Origin: Neoconidiobolus thromboides FSU 785
Lineage: Eukaryota > Entomophthoromycota > Entomophthoromycetes > Entomophthorales > Neoconidiobolaceae
Length of the DNA: 64,000 nt
Direction: 5' to 3'
Assembly: GCA_025603075.1 (NCBI GenBank)
Contig: MU626283.1
Coordinates: 96,795 to 160,794 of the forward strand
The notes below the pieces were generated by a model. The model was not told the DNA's origin and ran no database searches. It worked only from the letters and a program-made list of their open reading frames with translations. The position numbers and the translations under genes are program-made. Positions 50,787-61,940 of this stretch are shown here, in pieces. Numbering within the stretch: the stretch's first letter is position 1; each line of letters opens with the position of its first letter.

Positions 50787-51582
50787 ATGCAATTCAACAT
50801 AATATTATTATCTTTTTATTTCGCTTTAAGCATTACATCAAAAACCAATAATACGGTAGTAAATAAAGTACCTGTAACAAGTCCAGTAGTATCAAATACT
50901 AATCCAATTCCATTGACTCCAAGTCCTACTTTGGAACCTTCGGATTTAGCTACTTATCATCAACCTACTGGATCAATACAAAGTAAGTATTTTATTACCA
51001 TAGCCTCTATATATGTGACTATATACCTAATAGCATAATAACAATAAAATAACATGATAATTCATACTAATTTTATTTTCAAATAGAGGATGATATCTCA
51101 GATAGTGTACGTGAAGAAACATGTCAAAATCAAACGAATTTTTGTGATAATGTATGTGGAGAAATCCAATCATTTGCTGTAGTTAATGAATGTAATACAG
51201 CTGATTTTAAATGGCGTTGTTATTGTAATAATGGGGTACAACCAAGTACTAAAAGTAAGTTTGTTATTTGTTTTTTATAAATGATATTTAGATTTATTAA
51301 CTTTTAATAGATTACACTTTCCCAGCTGAATTTGTTACATGTACTGAAACTATTAGAAGTTGCCAATTACGTTGTGGTTCCAATGCTTCCTGTTCAATTG
51401 GTTGTGCTAATTCCAAAAATTGTACTGTAGAAGACAATAATAACCACAGTAAAAAGAAATCTTCAATTTCAAATACAGCCACAAGTTCAAAGATACCCTC
51501 TATATTTTCTAATGGTAGTTTGAGTTCTCCAATTGCTATTTTAAATGGTTTATTGTTTGTTTTCTTTTTAATTGTTGGTTAA
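50787..51582 (+). CDS. GPI-anchored Cys-rich secreted protein (DUF7707-like)
   Basis: Three exons joined in phase encode about 220 residues. The start has a signal peptide (MQFNIILLSFYFALSITS), followed by a Thr/Pro/Ser-rich stretch. The core holds spaced cysteines: ETCQNQTNFCDNVCGEI, NECNTADFKWRCYCNNGVQP, FVTCTETIRSCQLRCGSNAS and CSIGCANSKNC. This arrangement, with W-x-C-x-C-x-NG-x-x-P, fits the fungal DUF7707 domain. The C-terminus is Ser-rich and ends in a hydrophobic tail (ILNGLLFVFFLIVG), a GPI-anchor signal. It should sit at the plasma membrane or wall; no biochemical role is known to me. Potential N-glycosylation sites are present (NQT, NCT, NGS). Convergent with PCP1, with 97 bp between stops. 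Confidence 0.82.
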
Positions 51583-51679
51583 AATAATTCTATATTTTAC
51601 AATTATCTATTAAATTATCATAAAAATTATATTATATTATTAAAATAAAAATACAAAGAATATTATTATTAATTTTATT

Positions 51680-52721
51680 TTACTCTCTTCCACGCCATTT
51701 TAAATTATTACTTCCATACCTCACTTGTGGTGGTATTCTTTTAGTCCAAAGAAACATTAAAGCTCCAGCTAAAGCTCCACCAAGGTGACCAATATGATTG
51801 ATTCTTAAACCAAATATGGTATTTTCTTTTGTATTAAACGAAAATAAATCATATACTATATAACCACCAACTAGTAAAATTGCTGGCATTGGTATAAAAA
51901 GTAAGATGATTTGTTCAAAGGGGTATTTTAAAGCAAAATAAGTTAGTAAGCCCATTGTATGTCCAGAGGCCTAATTAAAGATAGCGTTAATATCAGTGTA
52001 TATTAAACTCAGAATTTTCTTTGCTTACCCCCAAACTTGTTACATATTTAGATCTCTCTTGGTTTCTTAAAGTGGGTTCTTTGTTAAAAAATGTTAAAAA
52101 TAAAACGGAAGCTGATAGACCAGAACAAATATATAATGTTAAAAAGCGTTTAGTACCCAAGGAATGTAATACCTATAAATAATATCAAAATTAATTTCTC
52201 GTCCATTCAAACCGTTATAAACTAATAGATAAACTTACTGGAAAGGTAAAAAAATATAATGTAATGATATTCGTTAAAAAATGTCCGAAGTTTTCATGAC
52301 AAAAGCCATTTGTTAATAATGTCCAATATCTATGTTGTTGAATATTATTATAGGAGATACATAAGTTATTATGGACCCAGTATTTTAATCTCATCAACTT
52401 TCGTTGATCTTTTTCTAAATATAATAGTTGAATGATAAGAAATACAACGACGTTAGCGCCGATGATAGTATAAGCGATGGCGTCTGGATTTTGAAAACGG
52501 TTTCTAAGGGTGCTAGTAAGAGTTTGAGGGCGTTGATTATATACTCGGTAGAATCTGGATTGTATAAATTGACTTGGTTTAATTGGTGTTACTAGTGTGG
52601 ATTTTACATTTAACAATTTTGTGTTGGAAAGAAAATTCAATTTAACATTGGAAATTGGATTTGCCTTTAAAGATCCACCCAGTATTTTATTCCTAATTAA
52701 ATTTACTGGAAATTTTATCAT
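51680..52721 (-). CDS. PCP1: Mitochondrial rhomboid protease
   Basis: Three exons (52239-52721, 52029-52172, 51680-51970) give 305 residues. PCP1/PARL-type rhomboids sit in the mitochondrial inner membrane and cleave the dynamin Mgm1 and cytochrome c peroxidase. The start MIKFPVNLIRNKILGGSLK makes a good presequence; an upstream in-frame Met at 52754 would add MIHLLLLTINK. Rhomboid landmarks: YWTLLTNGFCHENFGHFLTN (the family's H-x-x-x-x-H loop), the catalytic serine in SLGASGHTMG, and the catalytic histidine in INHIGHLGGALAG. The Ser-His dyad is intact. The intron splitting the Gly-Ala-Ser-Gly motif ends exactly before GCC TCT GGA. Confidence 0.93.
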
Positions 52722-52754
52722 TTTGTTTATTGTCAAAAGTAAAAGATGAATCAA

Positions 52755-53151
52755 ATTTTTTGAGCTTTTAGAGTTTTAAAATTACGATTTTTTTAAAATT
52801 CTGTTATTTGGGATATCAGCTAATCAAAAGCTTTCAATATTGAAATGAACGACTAAGCAAAAAACAAAATAAAAATAAAATATTTATTGACCTTAACGTT
52901 ATTTTAAAAAAATTATTTATTCGTAATAATACTAAAATATCTATCAATCAAATATTAGCTTAGTTTTATTGCTCTATCCTTTATCAATGTAGCAACAAAA
53001 TTTCAAAAGACTATTGTGTTAATCCATTAACATTAAAAACATTTACATATGATGCATTATTGAATCCATTATATTTTATTTTATAGAGCATTTTGTCCAA
53101 AACATCAACTTCAATAACCTTCATAACTTATCCTCAATTATAATAACCCTC
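52755..53151. other. Intergenic, no gene seen
   Basis: About 400 bp between the 5' side of PCP1 and the 3' end of the Maf-type gene, both on the minus strand. Nothing recognised. Confidence 0.5.
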
Positions 53152-54038
53152 TTATTTTTTGAACACTTCCTTCAGCATAGTATAAAACGTGTTTAACGGA
53201 AACCCCATCTATCACACAAAAAAACATAAACATCTCAATATCATATTAAAAAACACACAAAAAATTACTTACCACACCATAATAATCTCCTTTAATTTCT
53301 TTAATAAAAATAGAAGCTGGACCTTGAATCCCATATCCACCTGCTTTATCTCTTTTTAAATTTAATTACAAATTAGTTTTATACTTATATAAAAATACTA
53401 TAAATAAAAATAAACACTTACAACGGATCTTCGGTATTGATATAGGCTGTTATCTCCTTTTCATCAATGCAATCAAAATTCACCTCTGTTTTATTGATCT
53501 TTTGATATTCTTTAATTTCCTCAAATTCAGAATCTTCTCTCACAATTAAACAAAGACACGTAATCACTTGATGTGTACTCCCTGAAAGTGAAGTAAGCAT
53601 TGTTAAAGCATTTGATTTATCTTTTGGTTTTTCTAATATCTTATCATCTTTTAATATAACAGTGTCACTCCCTATGATGATTAATGGTTTTGTTATATCT
53701 TTCTATAGTAATAGTTATTATTAATTTTTTAGAACAACGTTAATTGATTGCTTTGATGATATTACTTTAATCCTGTCATATACATCCAATGTCTTTAAAT
53801 AAGCTGTTTTTTGACAATAGTCGATGGGAGAGTAATTGGATTTGTTTAAATCTTCAGCGAAATTGGAAGCTTTTACTTGAAACTCTAAACCCTTTTGACA
53901 AATAAATTAATTAGCTAAAGCAATAGAATAAATTTAATTTTTGATTACAATTTTTTCTAATAATTCTTTTCTTCTTGGTGAGGAGGAGGCTAATACTATC
54001 GTATAGTCTTTGAGTCCTGGGTAGATGGAATAAATCAT
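53152..54038 (-). CDS. Maf-type nucleotide pyrophosphatase
   Basis: Five exons (53949-54038, 53766-53891, 53422-53702, 53273-53351, 53152-53208) join in phase to 210 residues, the usual family size. Maf/ASMTL-type enzymes hydrolyse non-canonical or excess nucleoside triphosphates (dTTP, UTP, modified bases), acting as house-cleaning enzymes. Signatures appear in order: [16 protein letters not shown] at the start, [19 protein letters not shown] (the catalytic Asp of S/A-D-T-V), [34 protein letters not shown], then [18 protein letters not shown] and [16 protein letters not shown] replaces the common GLPL. All key residues are present. Confidence 0.92.
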
Positions 54039-54113
54039 TGGAGTTTTTTGGTTAAAAATTTTAAAGGAAATTTCGAGTTCAAATTTGATGCTTGGGATTT
54101 CAATAGCAGATCG

Positions 54114-54217
54114 ATATAGGGACGTATTTTTTGTTTAAGAATTTTATTAATGATTTTTCACTCAAATAGCGCTTAAAAAAATGGAAAAAGTATGAAGCCA
54201 AAAAACAACTCCACACC
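54114..54217 (-). mobile_element. MITE-like element, reverse, degenerate ends
   Basis: ATATAGGGACGTATTTTTTG start, TTTTCACTCAAATAGCGC, ATGGAAAAAGTATGAAGCC, end AACAACTCCACAC. Confidence 0.75.
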
Positions 54218-54401
54218 GTAAATTAGTGAATTTAAATTAGATGTCTAATTTGCAACGCTACTAATTATTGATATTGACATAGATTTTACCGAATAAATAA
54301 TCAATAGAATATCATTTAAACATCGATAAAATAGAGATAAATTTTATTTTCATAGAATTAAAAATTAGTTAGCTATAAACAATAAACCAAATGCCAATAA
54401 T

Positions 54402-54749
54402 TTAGAGATCAAGTCCAACACCGGCTCCAAGCCCTAATCCAAGTCCTTCTTTTCCAGCTCCCGAGCCTAAACTAGCTCCTACTCCTACTCCTACTCCTAA
54501 ATCACCATGACTAGATCCATGACCTGAAGTATGGCTGGAACTTGAGCCGTAACTAGATCCTGAGCCTGAGCCGTAGTCAGATCCTGAACCTGAGCCATAA
54601 CTAGACCCTGAGCTTGATCCATGCTTACCACCCCCTAAGCTCAAACCTAAGCCTAAACCTAAACCAAGTTCTTCCGCTTCACGTTTAACTAAAGTAGGAG
54701 CAGCGGTAATAAAAGAAAGGATAGCAAGATTGATGATAAATTTGTTCAT
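54402..54749 (-). CDS. Secreted Leu-Gly repeat protein, copy 3
   Basis: A 115-residue member, the shortest complete copy. Signal peptide MNKFIINLAILSFITAA, then PTLVKREAEE with the KR-E-A processing site. GLGLGLGLSLGGGKHGSSS leads into Ser/Gly/Tyr repeats (SGSGSDYGSG, GSGSSYGSS). A short VGVGVGASLG block and the family end GLGLGLGAGVGLDL follow. The start and end are almost the same as in copy 1; the Ser-rich middle is shorter. Upstream, a CTACAAATACTCC box stands about 88 bp before the ATG, a weaker form of the family TATA box. Function unknown. Confidence 0.8.
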   Translation of the reverse strand: MNKFIINLAILSFITAAPTLVKREAEELGLGLGLGLSLGGGKHGSSSGSSYGSGSGSDYGSGSGSSYGSSSSHTSGHGSSHGDLGVGVGVGASLGSGAGKEGLGLGLGAGVGLDL

Positions 54750-55654
54750 TTTAATGAACTATATTATAGATGCTATTAAGTATTAGATGATAATAATAAT
54801 TATTTTTTGATAACTATTATGAGAGTTAAGTTGGAGTATTTGTAGGATGAGCTATTGATATGCAATAGTAATAATTTTGTATATACATACTTTTGCTAAG
54901 TAAAACCCACCCTGAATTACAACTGTTAGTTGGAGTAATTATATTAATTTAGGGATAAATTTTTGACTTTGAAAATTTTGTAGTCAAGTACAAGTACTTA
55001 ATGCCAAGTTTTCAAAAATCGTAGTTTTGTCAATTTTTTAATTTTGTTGATTATGCACCCATTTTATTATATTACTAAAATCAAAGTTTAGTTTTTTAAA
55101 AATAATTATTACTATTACTATTATTAGTAATCAGAATTCCAATTTTCTTAAATGATCCTCTAACTCTTTTTGTTATATTTAAAATATGCTATTGAAATTA
55201 TTCTAAAAAAATTATTAATAAAAAAGAGGGGAAAGCAAAAAAATTTATATGGCCAAGCTTTGAGTTTAGTAAAAAAGCCATAAAGACTATAAATCAAGTA
55301 TACTAACTTTTAGAAACAGTCTCAAAGAAGTAATTTTATCTTAAGTAATAAATGTGGACTATTATTAATTTAGCTTTTGATCTAACCTTTGATGAATATT
55401 TATGTTATTATCTCAATTATCTTTATCCAAGTTGAATTTACAATATAGGCTCATTTTAGAAGATAGAGATAGCTGCCTATTTTTTAGGATTTATAAACTT
55501 AATACTACCTTTTAGCCTATTAGATTCTTCTAAGTAAGTAGTCTTCTAATTCAAAAAATAAGTTTTTATTTGCAATAGATTTTTTATTTCTATGCATCTT
55601 CAAACAAAAAAACACACTCTTATATAATAAAATTGTATAAAAATTGGTTCTGAC

Positions 55655-55731
55655 AGTTTACTAACAATTTTTCTGCTCAAATAACACTTAAAAGGTGAAA
55701 AAAGTGAAGCTAAAAAAACATCCCCCCATAT
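55655..55731 (-). mobile_element. MITE-like element, reverse, left-truncated
   Basis: Begins at CAGTTTACTAACAATTTTTC inside the element; TGCTCAAATAACACTTAAAA follows, and the end AACATCCCCCCATA is intact. Confidence 0.7.
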
Positions 55732-56099
55732 ATTGAGTATCAAACATACTGATAGGATGTTTTTATTAATTTAGTTAATAGTCTGTTCAACTTTTACGCT
55801 TGAAAAATGGAAAATTAAATAAACCAAATAGTTGCTACATTTGAATGGATTTTTTACACCATTATTAAAGCTGTGGAAAAATAGGTTTTATTTTTATAAA
55901 TGAAATATTGGAAAATTTTAATAAAAAGATATGTACATGTAAGGACTTAATTATGAAAATAGAACATAAAAAATAAACAATAAATATATTTATTTTTGAT
56001 AAATTAATCAAAACCATTAAGGTTGTCGGTTAGTAGCATACCAATAAGGCCTAAATGACAATAATTAGTATACATTATCTTAGATAACTATATTGAATA

Positions 56100-57200
56100 G
56101 ATAAAATCAGGTTGAAAAGGGGTTAGTAATCATTAAAGTTTCAGGTGAAACACGGAATTGATCATCATTTGGATTAACATAGAATTAGATTAAATACTTA
56201 CATTGAAGAGTTATGAGTCATTATATGTTTAGTTTCAAACTATATTAGGATATCTATAATAGAAGATTAATAAATTATTCAAGAATAATAGTTAATAAAA
56301 ATTCAATTCATCAGATAATTTGGTAAGAGATTTATTAGCTTCATACTTGCATCAGAAGCAGAACTGACAGAAAATCAATCATCACACAAAATTAAAAAAT
56401 TAAAAGTCGAAATAAGTACCTACCTTATTACATTTGAATTGTAATTGATAATCTAATGAGTATAAATTAGAATGATATTCTCAATAAAAATTAATGATAT
56501 TAATAGAAATATCAGTAACTATCCGGTTTGAATGTCTTTGGATAGGAATATAGAGCTTATCTTCAGAACTACTCAGAGCCCAGTGCTCAAATCTTTTCAT
56601 CATTTGATGAATAGGATAAGAATTGAAATTATTACTTACATCTAATAAAATAAGATTAATATAATGTTTAATATAAAATTATTTAAATTAAATAGAATCT
56701 GGCTCAGAGTGGTGCATGCATTGAATTGTAATCATTAGTGATTGCTCTCATTAGATTCTTAGTTCTATGGTTAATTGCATTCATCAACGCCAACATTCTA
56801 TTCTCAATTTAAATGAAACATTTTACTTACCATTTAATCATCATGACAGTATAATAATAATGTCTGTGTTTAACATCTAATAAAATTAAATTAGTAAAAT
56901 GATCAATTAAGTATTTGACTATCATAATAATCCTCAGTTGGTGATGCATGTAAAAGATTGAAATCATTAATGATCATATAGTTAGTTCTATGGTTGAATA
57001 TGTATCATCACATACGGAAACATAGGTAAAGAAATTAACTTACATTATATACTTGATTTAGGAGCGAACAAACTTAGTTGCTAAATATAAATATACTGAC
57101 CTTAGCTAAGAAATATACTTTTATATTTTCGTTGTGGGATAGAACTAAGCTTAGGACTAAAATTTAGCCAATTAAATAAAATTTAGCTCTATTCAGATCG
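56100..57200 (-). pseudogene. Possible decayed multi-exon gene
   Basis: Five GTAAG/GTAGG-type 5' splice sites occur on the minus strand (plus positions near 56207, 56420, 56637, 56826 and 57040), about 190-220 bp apart. Coding-like scraps lie between them: SNNFNSYPIHQMMKRFEHWA then LYIPIQRHSNRIVTDISINI, LYSLDYQLQFKCNK, and a C-terminus-like NDDQFRVSPETLMITNPFST before a stop. At least one in-frame stop breaks the largest exon. Two stretches (56708-56785 and 56937-57010) resemble each other, suggesting internal duplication. No family recognised. Confidence 0.3.
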
Positions 57201-58309
57201 ATTGATTGACTTGGATTAAAACATTATGGGAACCTTTTGAATCGAAAATTGGGATTGAATTCAAAGGAAATTTCAAGAAAACTAAAGTTCAAATTCTAAA
57301 TCAATAGTTAGATAATATAATTAGACAGTTACTATTGTATATATCTCAACAATTTATTTAGATTATTATTTTGTAATACTCGTTTTCTCTTTTACTCTTT
57401 AAATTTTATAAATAAATAACAAGTTTGAGTTTAAATTAAGTCTTTATTTAAAGTAAGCAGCTAATTTGAAATATACAGTTTTTTATTCAACCATAATATT
57501 TATTTGATCCTAAAAACCACTCAATTTGGAATTTAGAATTTAGAATTAACAGAGTAACAAACTGAATTACATTTTAATAATTTAATATGTAAAAATAAAA
57601 TTTCAAAGCTGCTAACACTAAATTTTTATATGTAAAGAATAGTGATTATATTTAAAGACTGCTTATTAAATATATTATTGGCTTTAAAAGCATTTATCTT
57701 AGATATTAAACTTTTTGATGATAATAGTATTATGAGTTATCGATTCTATTATTTTAAAATATCTTAATAGGAAACAAATATTACTTTTTTTAATATTAAT
57801 GACTTAATAAGTATTTTACTATAATTCACTTGGATGATATGTCTTATTTGAAAATTATCAATTGTTAAAAAGATATTAAAAGTTGAAACTTAAATTTTTG
57901 AAAAAAATCATAAAATTTAATTTTAATAAAAAACCTCTTAATTGAAACTATTATTTATATTAAAATAATATTGTGTTTAGAAATAATAATCGAAACTTTC
58001 ATTTAAAATGAGATAAACTTTAATACTCCTATTGCTGAACTTTTGTATATTTTAAACTGATAACTTTGCTCAATCTATTTCTTTTAATAAATGTACTTAT
58101 TTCAATAGAATTCTCAAATTGGTAATGTCAAGTATTTTATTAATGTCAAATAAAAAAGTTAATTAAGATTTAATCAAATTCTTTGACTATCTTGGAACCT
58201 TTTCATAACACATAAGTTTAGTTATCATTTAAAAAATAATAATACCCTTTCTAATGTTGATGCATTATCTTTAAAAAAGTTATTAGAGGTTCTAAAATAG
58301 AATCTTCAA

Positions 58310-58413
58310 ATGGGGATGTATTTTTATATTTATGAGCTTTACTAACAATTTTTTTTACTAAAATAGCGCTTAAAAGATGGAAAAAGCGATGAAGTAAAAA
58401 ACACACACCCAAA
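58310..58413 (-). mobile_element. MITE-like element, reverse
   Basis: AATGGGGATGTATTTTTATA start, AAAATAGCGCTTAAAAGATG, AAAAAGCGATGAAG, end AACACACACCCAAAT with an altered right repeat. Confidence 0.75.
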
Positions 58414-58913
58414 TTCTATTAAATATAAATGCTAATTAAAATAAAAAATTTCAATGCAAATGTTAATATAAAATAAAAGTACTAATGTTTACTTAAAATA
58501 AGCTTAGAAAACCGTTTAAAAAAATAGCATTGAGGGTTAAAAAATCAACTTTGATAAAGAGGTGATCAAATATAGTAATCATCTAATGTAAAACTAACAA
58601 TACTTGAAATTAAAATATTGTTTGCTATTAAATTATACATAAAATTTCAATAATAGTTTATTTTTTAAATGAAAATAGTTGCTAGTTAATAAATCAACTT
58701 GCGTTCTAAAGCAAGTTAAAATTAGCTATGAAACATAAAATAAATAAATGTTAAAATGGAATAATAAAGCTGTACTTTGAATATACTTTATAATATGCTA
58801 TAATGATAGAACTATTAGGTTACTAGTCTTACTCAAATAATACAATAAGAATAGTATAAGGGTATATAGAAATGAAATCTATAAAGACATATCAATAACG
58901 AAAGAAATTCAAT

Positions 58914-59016
58914 ATATGAGGGTGTATTTTTTTGTTTAATTTTGCTAACAATCTTCCTACTCAAATAGTGCTTAAAAAACGGAGAAGTAATGAAATCAAA
59001 AAAAGCATCCCCATAT
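58914..59016 (-). mobile_element. MITE-like element, reverse
   Basis: ATATGAGGGTGTATTTTTTT start, CTACTCAAATAGTGCTTAAA, end AAGCATCCCCATAT. It lies 240 bp before Leu-Gly copy 4. Confidence 0.85.
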
Positions 59017-59172
59017 CATCTATAATAAATGGAATAAAGGATATTTAAATATACACTTTAGTATATAAAAATAAATATAACTTGGGGCCTTAAAGGATAA
59101 TTAGAAACTAAGAATAAAACTAAAAATTAAAAAAAAATTAAAACATTTAATTTCACTGAGTACAATCAGAGA

Positions 59173-59180
59173 TATAAATA
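59173..59180 (+). promoter_or_regulatory. Putative TATA box of Leu-Gly copy 4
   Basis: TATAAATA followed by CTC, 84 bp before the ATG at 59257. Same box and spacing as in copy 1. Confidence 0.5.
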
Positions 59181-59256
59181 CTCTGATAACTCTACCAAAT
59201 AGCTATTAAATTAAAAATAAATTTATTTCATATTAAATTAATATCATATCTTAAAA

Positions 59257-59730
59257 ATGAACAAATTAATCATTAATCTTGCCATTGTATCTTTTATCGC
59301 TGCTGTGCCAACTTTAAATAAGCATGAGGCTAATACCCTCGGTTTAGGTGTAGGAGTTGGTGTAGATTTAGGCTTGGGTTTAGGGTTAGGAGGGAAGTCA
59401 GGACATAAGTCAGGGCGTAACTCAGGATATAAAACAGAACATGGTTCAAAACCAGAATATGATTCCAATTCAGGGCATGGTTCAAAACCAGGGTATGGAC
59501 CAGATTCAAACCCAAGATATCCTGCTTTAGTTAAGCGTGAAAGTGATACTCTTGGGTTAGGAGTAGGAGTAGGAGTAGACTTAGGTACAGGTTTAGGTTT
59601 AGGTTTAGGAGGCGAACCAGAGCATGAATCAGGATATAACTCAGGATATAATTCAGGATATAATTCAGAATATAACTCAGGGTATGGTACAAACAATAAC
59701 AAAGGAAATTTACTTAGTATTCGACTTTAA
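59257..59730 (+). CDS. Secreted Leu-Gly repeat protein, copy 4 (two-module)
   Basis: A 157-residue member with an internal duplication. Signal peptide MNKLIINLAIVSFIAAV, then PTLNKHEANTLGLGVGVGVD, where the usual KR is KH. A Lys/Ser/Tyr-rich block follows (SGHKSGRNSGYKTEHGSKPE). Near residue 93 a second site, ALVKRESDTLGLGVGVGVD, restarts the same module, now with an intact KR. The tail is SGYNSGYNSGYNSEYNSGYG and ends NNNKGNLLSIRL instead of the Leu-Gly end. If cut at the second KR, the precursor would release two related peptides, as in Kex2-processed repeat proteins. MITE copies flank it on both sides (58914, 59777) in opposite orientation. Confidence 0.8.
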   Translation: MNKLIINLAIVSFIAAVPTLNKHEANTLGLGVGVGVDLGLGLGLGGKSGHKSGRNSGYKTEHGSKPEYDSNSGHGSKPGYGPDSNPRYPALVKRESDTLGLGVGVGVDLGTGLGLGLGGEPEHESGYNSGYNSGYNSEYNSGYGTNNNKGNLLSIRL

Positions 59731-59776
59731 TTTTATCTAATTACAACTCAACTACTTATTCTATTTGAAATAAAGA

Positions 59777-59880
59777 TATAGGAGTGTTTTTTAACTTCAT
59801 TGCTTTTTCCATTTTTTAAGCGCTATTTAAGTGGAAAACCTGTTAGTAAAATTCTTAAACACGAAAATATATCCCCATAT
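59777..59880 (+). mobile_element. MITE-like element, forward
   Basis: ATATAGGAGTGTTTTTTAAC start, CTTCATTGCTTTTTCC, AGCGCTATTTAAGTGG, end AAATATATCCCCATAT. It begins 47 bp after the stop of Leu-Gly copy 4. Confidence 0.82.
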
Positions 59881-61237
59881 AGTCAAATCTATTTATTTTT
59901 TATAATTATATTTAAATAGTTAAAATTATATAACATGTCTAAAAACTATCCCTATAGTTCTAGCGTTCACTTTTAAAGCTTGATTTTTTGATAGTTAACA
60001 TATAAAAGTGTAGCACTTTTTATAATCTAACTGAAAGTGAATAGTACATTTATCATAAAGGATAAAATAGTATATCTAGCTATTCATTGTTTTATTTGAT
60101 CCGAAATTTGCAATATATAAGTGTTATGGTTTTAATGGCAGCTAAGTATTGATAAAAAGTTTCGAAGGAATTTAGATTGAAATTTGAAAACTTAATCACT
60201 TTGCACTTAGTATTAAAAGGAGTAATAAAGTTTATTGAAAATGAAAGTTGATTAGTTCGAAATGATAATTGTATCATAATAACTTAACATTTTTAAATAA
60301 TAATGTAAAATTTAACAGAACGCAAAATCAAATTTATAGCTATTTTTATTTTAACATTTTATCTTGAGGCTAATAATCTTAATATAATATTTATTTTCTA
60401 ATAATTCACTTTTTAGCTATAATTTTCAAGGTGATAGTATTGTCTTACTAACCTTTTGAGTGTCAGACACTTCAAAAAATCCTGTTTGACGGGATCATGA
60501 TTTCTAATAGATTTTACGCCAATTGGCTCAGTTTTTTTTAAACTCAATATTTAAAGGGTTAATTTAGTTTCAATCATGGGGGTGGAGCAATGTTCACCAC
60601 AATCAAATTTTAATCCAAGATTGGCGAACAATATTCGTTCACAGTACTCAAGTGGTTAACAAATTTTAAAAGGTAATAGAGATTTAATTAGATCTTTTAA
60701 AGCTTTTTTAGAAACTACGAATTGAATATCCAGATCACTACTATTTTTAAGTTAATACCCTTCATGACCTTGATATATTTTCTTTATTATTGTTTATGTT
60801 AAATATCTAATGTTAGACGCTAAACAGTTGTAGAATAGTTACCAAAGGCTTTGAAAATCTCTTTTGAATCCGGCTGTTGCAGCTCTTTTGCGAACTATTT
60901 AGTAAGTATTTTTATAGTAAATAAGTTATATAGCTGATTTTTTTTAAAAGCTGTTGCTTCTATTTGGTGAACTATAAGGATAAGTAATACTCTTAAATCA
61001 ATAGTTAAAAGTTTCGTGAAAGGCCCGTAATAGATGTATTTGATACAAATGCTTCATTCAATCAAATGGGCTTTTTTTATGTGCAAAATTTAGCTTAAAA
61101 ATCAGATAAGTAATATTAAATTAACATAAGAAACTGATTAGAAACATTTTCATAAATTGTTAAATAACATATGCCAAAAAGAGAAATTGTCTAATATAAA
61201 AAAATAACAGCCAAATAGAATTTTCATGATTATCAGC

Positions 61238-61344
61238 ATATGAAGGATGTATTTTTTGTTAACAATTTTACTAACAATCTTTCTGCTCAAATAGCACTTA
61301 GAAAATGGAAAAAGTGATGAAGTCAAAAAAAACATCTTCATATA
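61238..61344 (-). mobile_element. MITE-like element, reverse
   Basis: ATATGAAGGATGTATTTTTT start, TGCTCAAATAGCACTTAG, ATGGAAAAAGTGATGAAGTC, end AACATCTTCATATA. Confidence 0.82.
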
Positions 61345-61634
61345 CAAAAAAAGTTCAGTAATATTTTATTTTTAGCTGAAAATAAATGTAGTTAGCTTAA
61401 CCTACCTGGTTTAGAGGTTAATTTAATTTATGAAACACAAAAATATTAAATTCATATTGAAAAACGATGTCAGGCTTTAATGTGATCTAAAAATGTAATT
61501 ACAAAGAAAGTGATATACTACATTTATTAAAAATTATGTTATAAAGCATTTAAGAATGTACAGAAATAAAATTTATAGAAACATTAGCATGATAAAATTC
61601 ATCTAGCATAGTGCATAGTACCAAATAAAAAATA

Positions 61635-61725
61635 GATGAGGGCGTTTTTTTTAAGAAATTAACTACTATTTTCTACTCAACAGTGCTTAAAAAATACAAA
61701 GTAATAAAATCAAAACAGTCCTAGA
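61635..61725 (-). mobile_element. MITE-like element, reverse, strongly degenerate
   Basis: GATGAGGGCGTTTTTTTTAA start, TTTTCTACTCAACAGTGC, AAAGTAATAAAATC, end AACAGTCCTA. Confidence 0.6.
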
Positions 61726-61850
61726 CAGTTAAATTACGACTCAGTAGTTAAAATTAGACAATGGCTTGAGATCTTAGAAATTACTTAAGCCAAAAACTAA
61801 AAATAAAAAGTTAAAATTATGCTACTAGCTTTACTAGGAATATTAAAAGG

Positions 61851-61858
61851 TATAAATA
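61851..61858 (+). promoter_or_regulatory. Putative TATA box of Leu-Gly copy 5
   Basis: TATAAATA (followed by TG), 90 bp before the ATG at 61941, as in the other complete copies. Confidence 0.5.
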
Positions 61859-61940
61859 TGTAGATGAATTGATCAAAAAAATTATCAAAATACAAATACA
61901 AATACAAATACATTATATTAAATATAAATTATCTCTTAAA

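Larger units (their letters stand above)
54750..59256. other. Long gene-poor spacer with MITEs and a possible decayed gene
   Basis: About 4.5 kb without an intact gene. MITE-like copies lie at 55655-55731, 58310-58413 and 58914-59016. Between about 56.1 and 57.2 kb the minus strand carries coding-like scraps, reported separately. Confidence 0.55.
59731..61940. other. Gene-poor spacer with three MITE copies
   Basis: About 2.2 kb. MITE-like copies at 59777-59880, 61238-61344 and 61635-61725; no supported ORF (60092-60277 and 61150-61347 on the minus strand are unsupported, the second overlapping a MITE). Confidence 0.55.

Noticed and set aside
59244-59702. 152-codon minus-strand ORF opposite Leu-Gly copy 4 (also 59330-59515)
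   Set aside because: Produced by the repeat codons of the plus-strand gene, which has the signal peptide and processing site.
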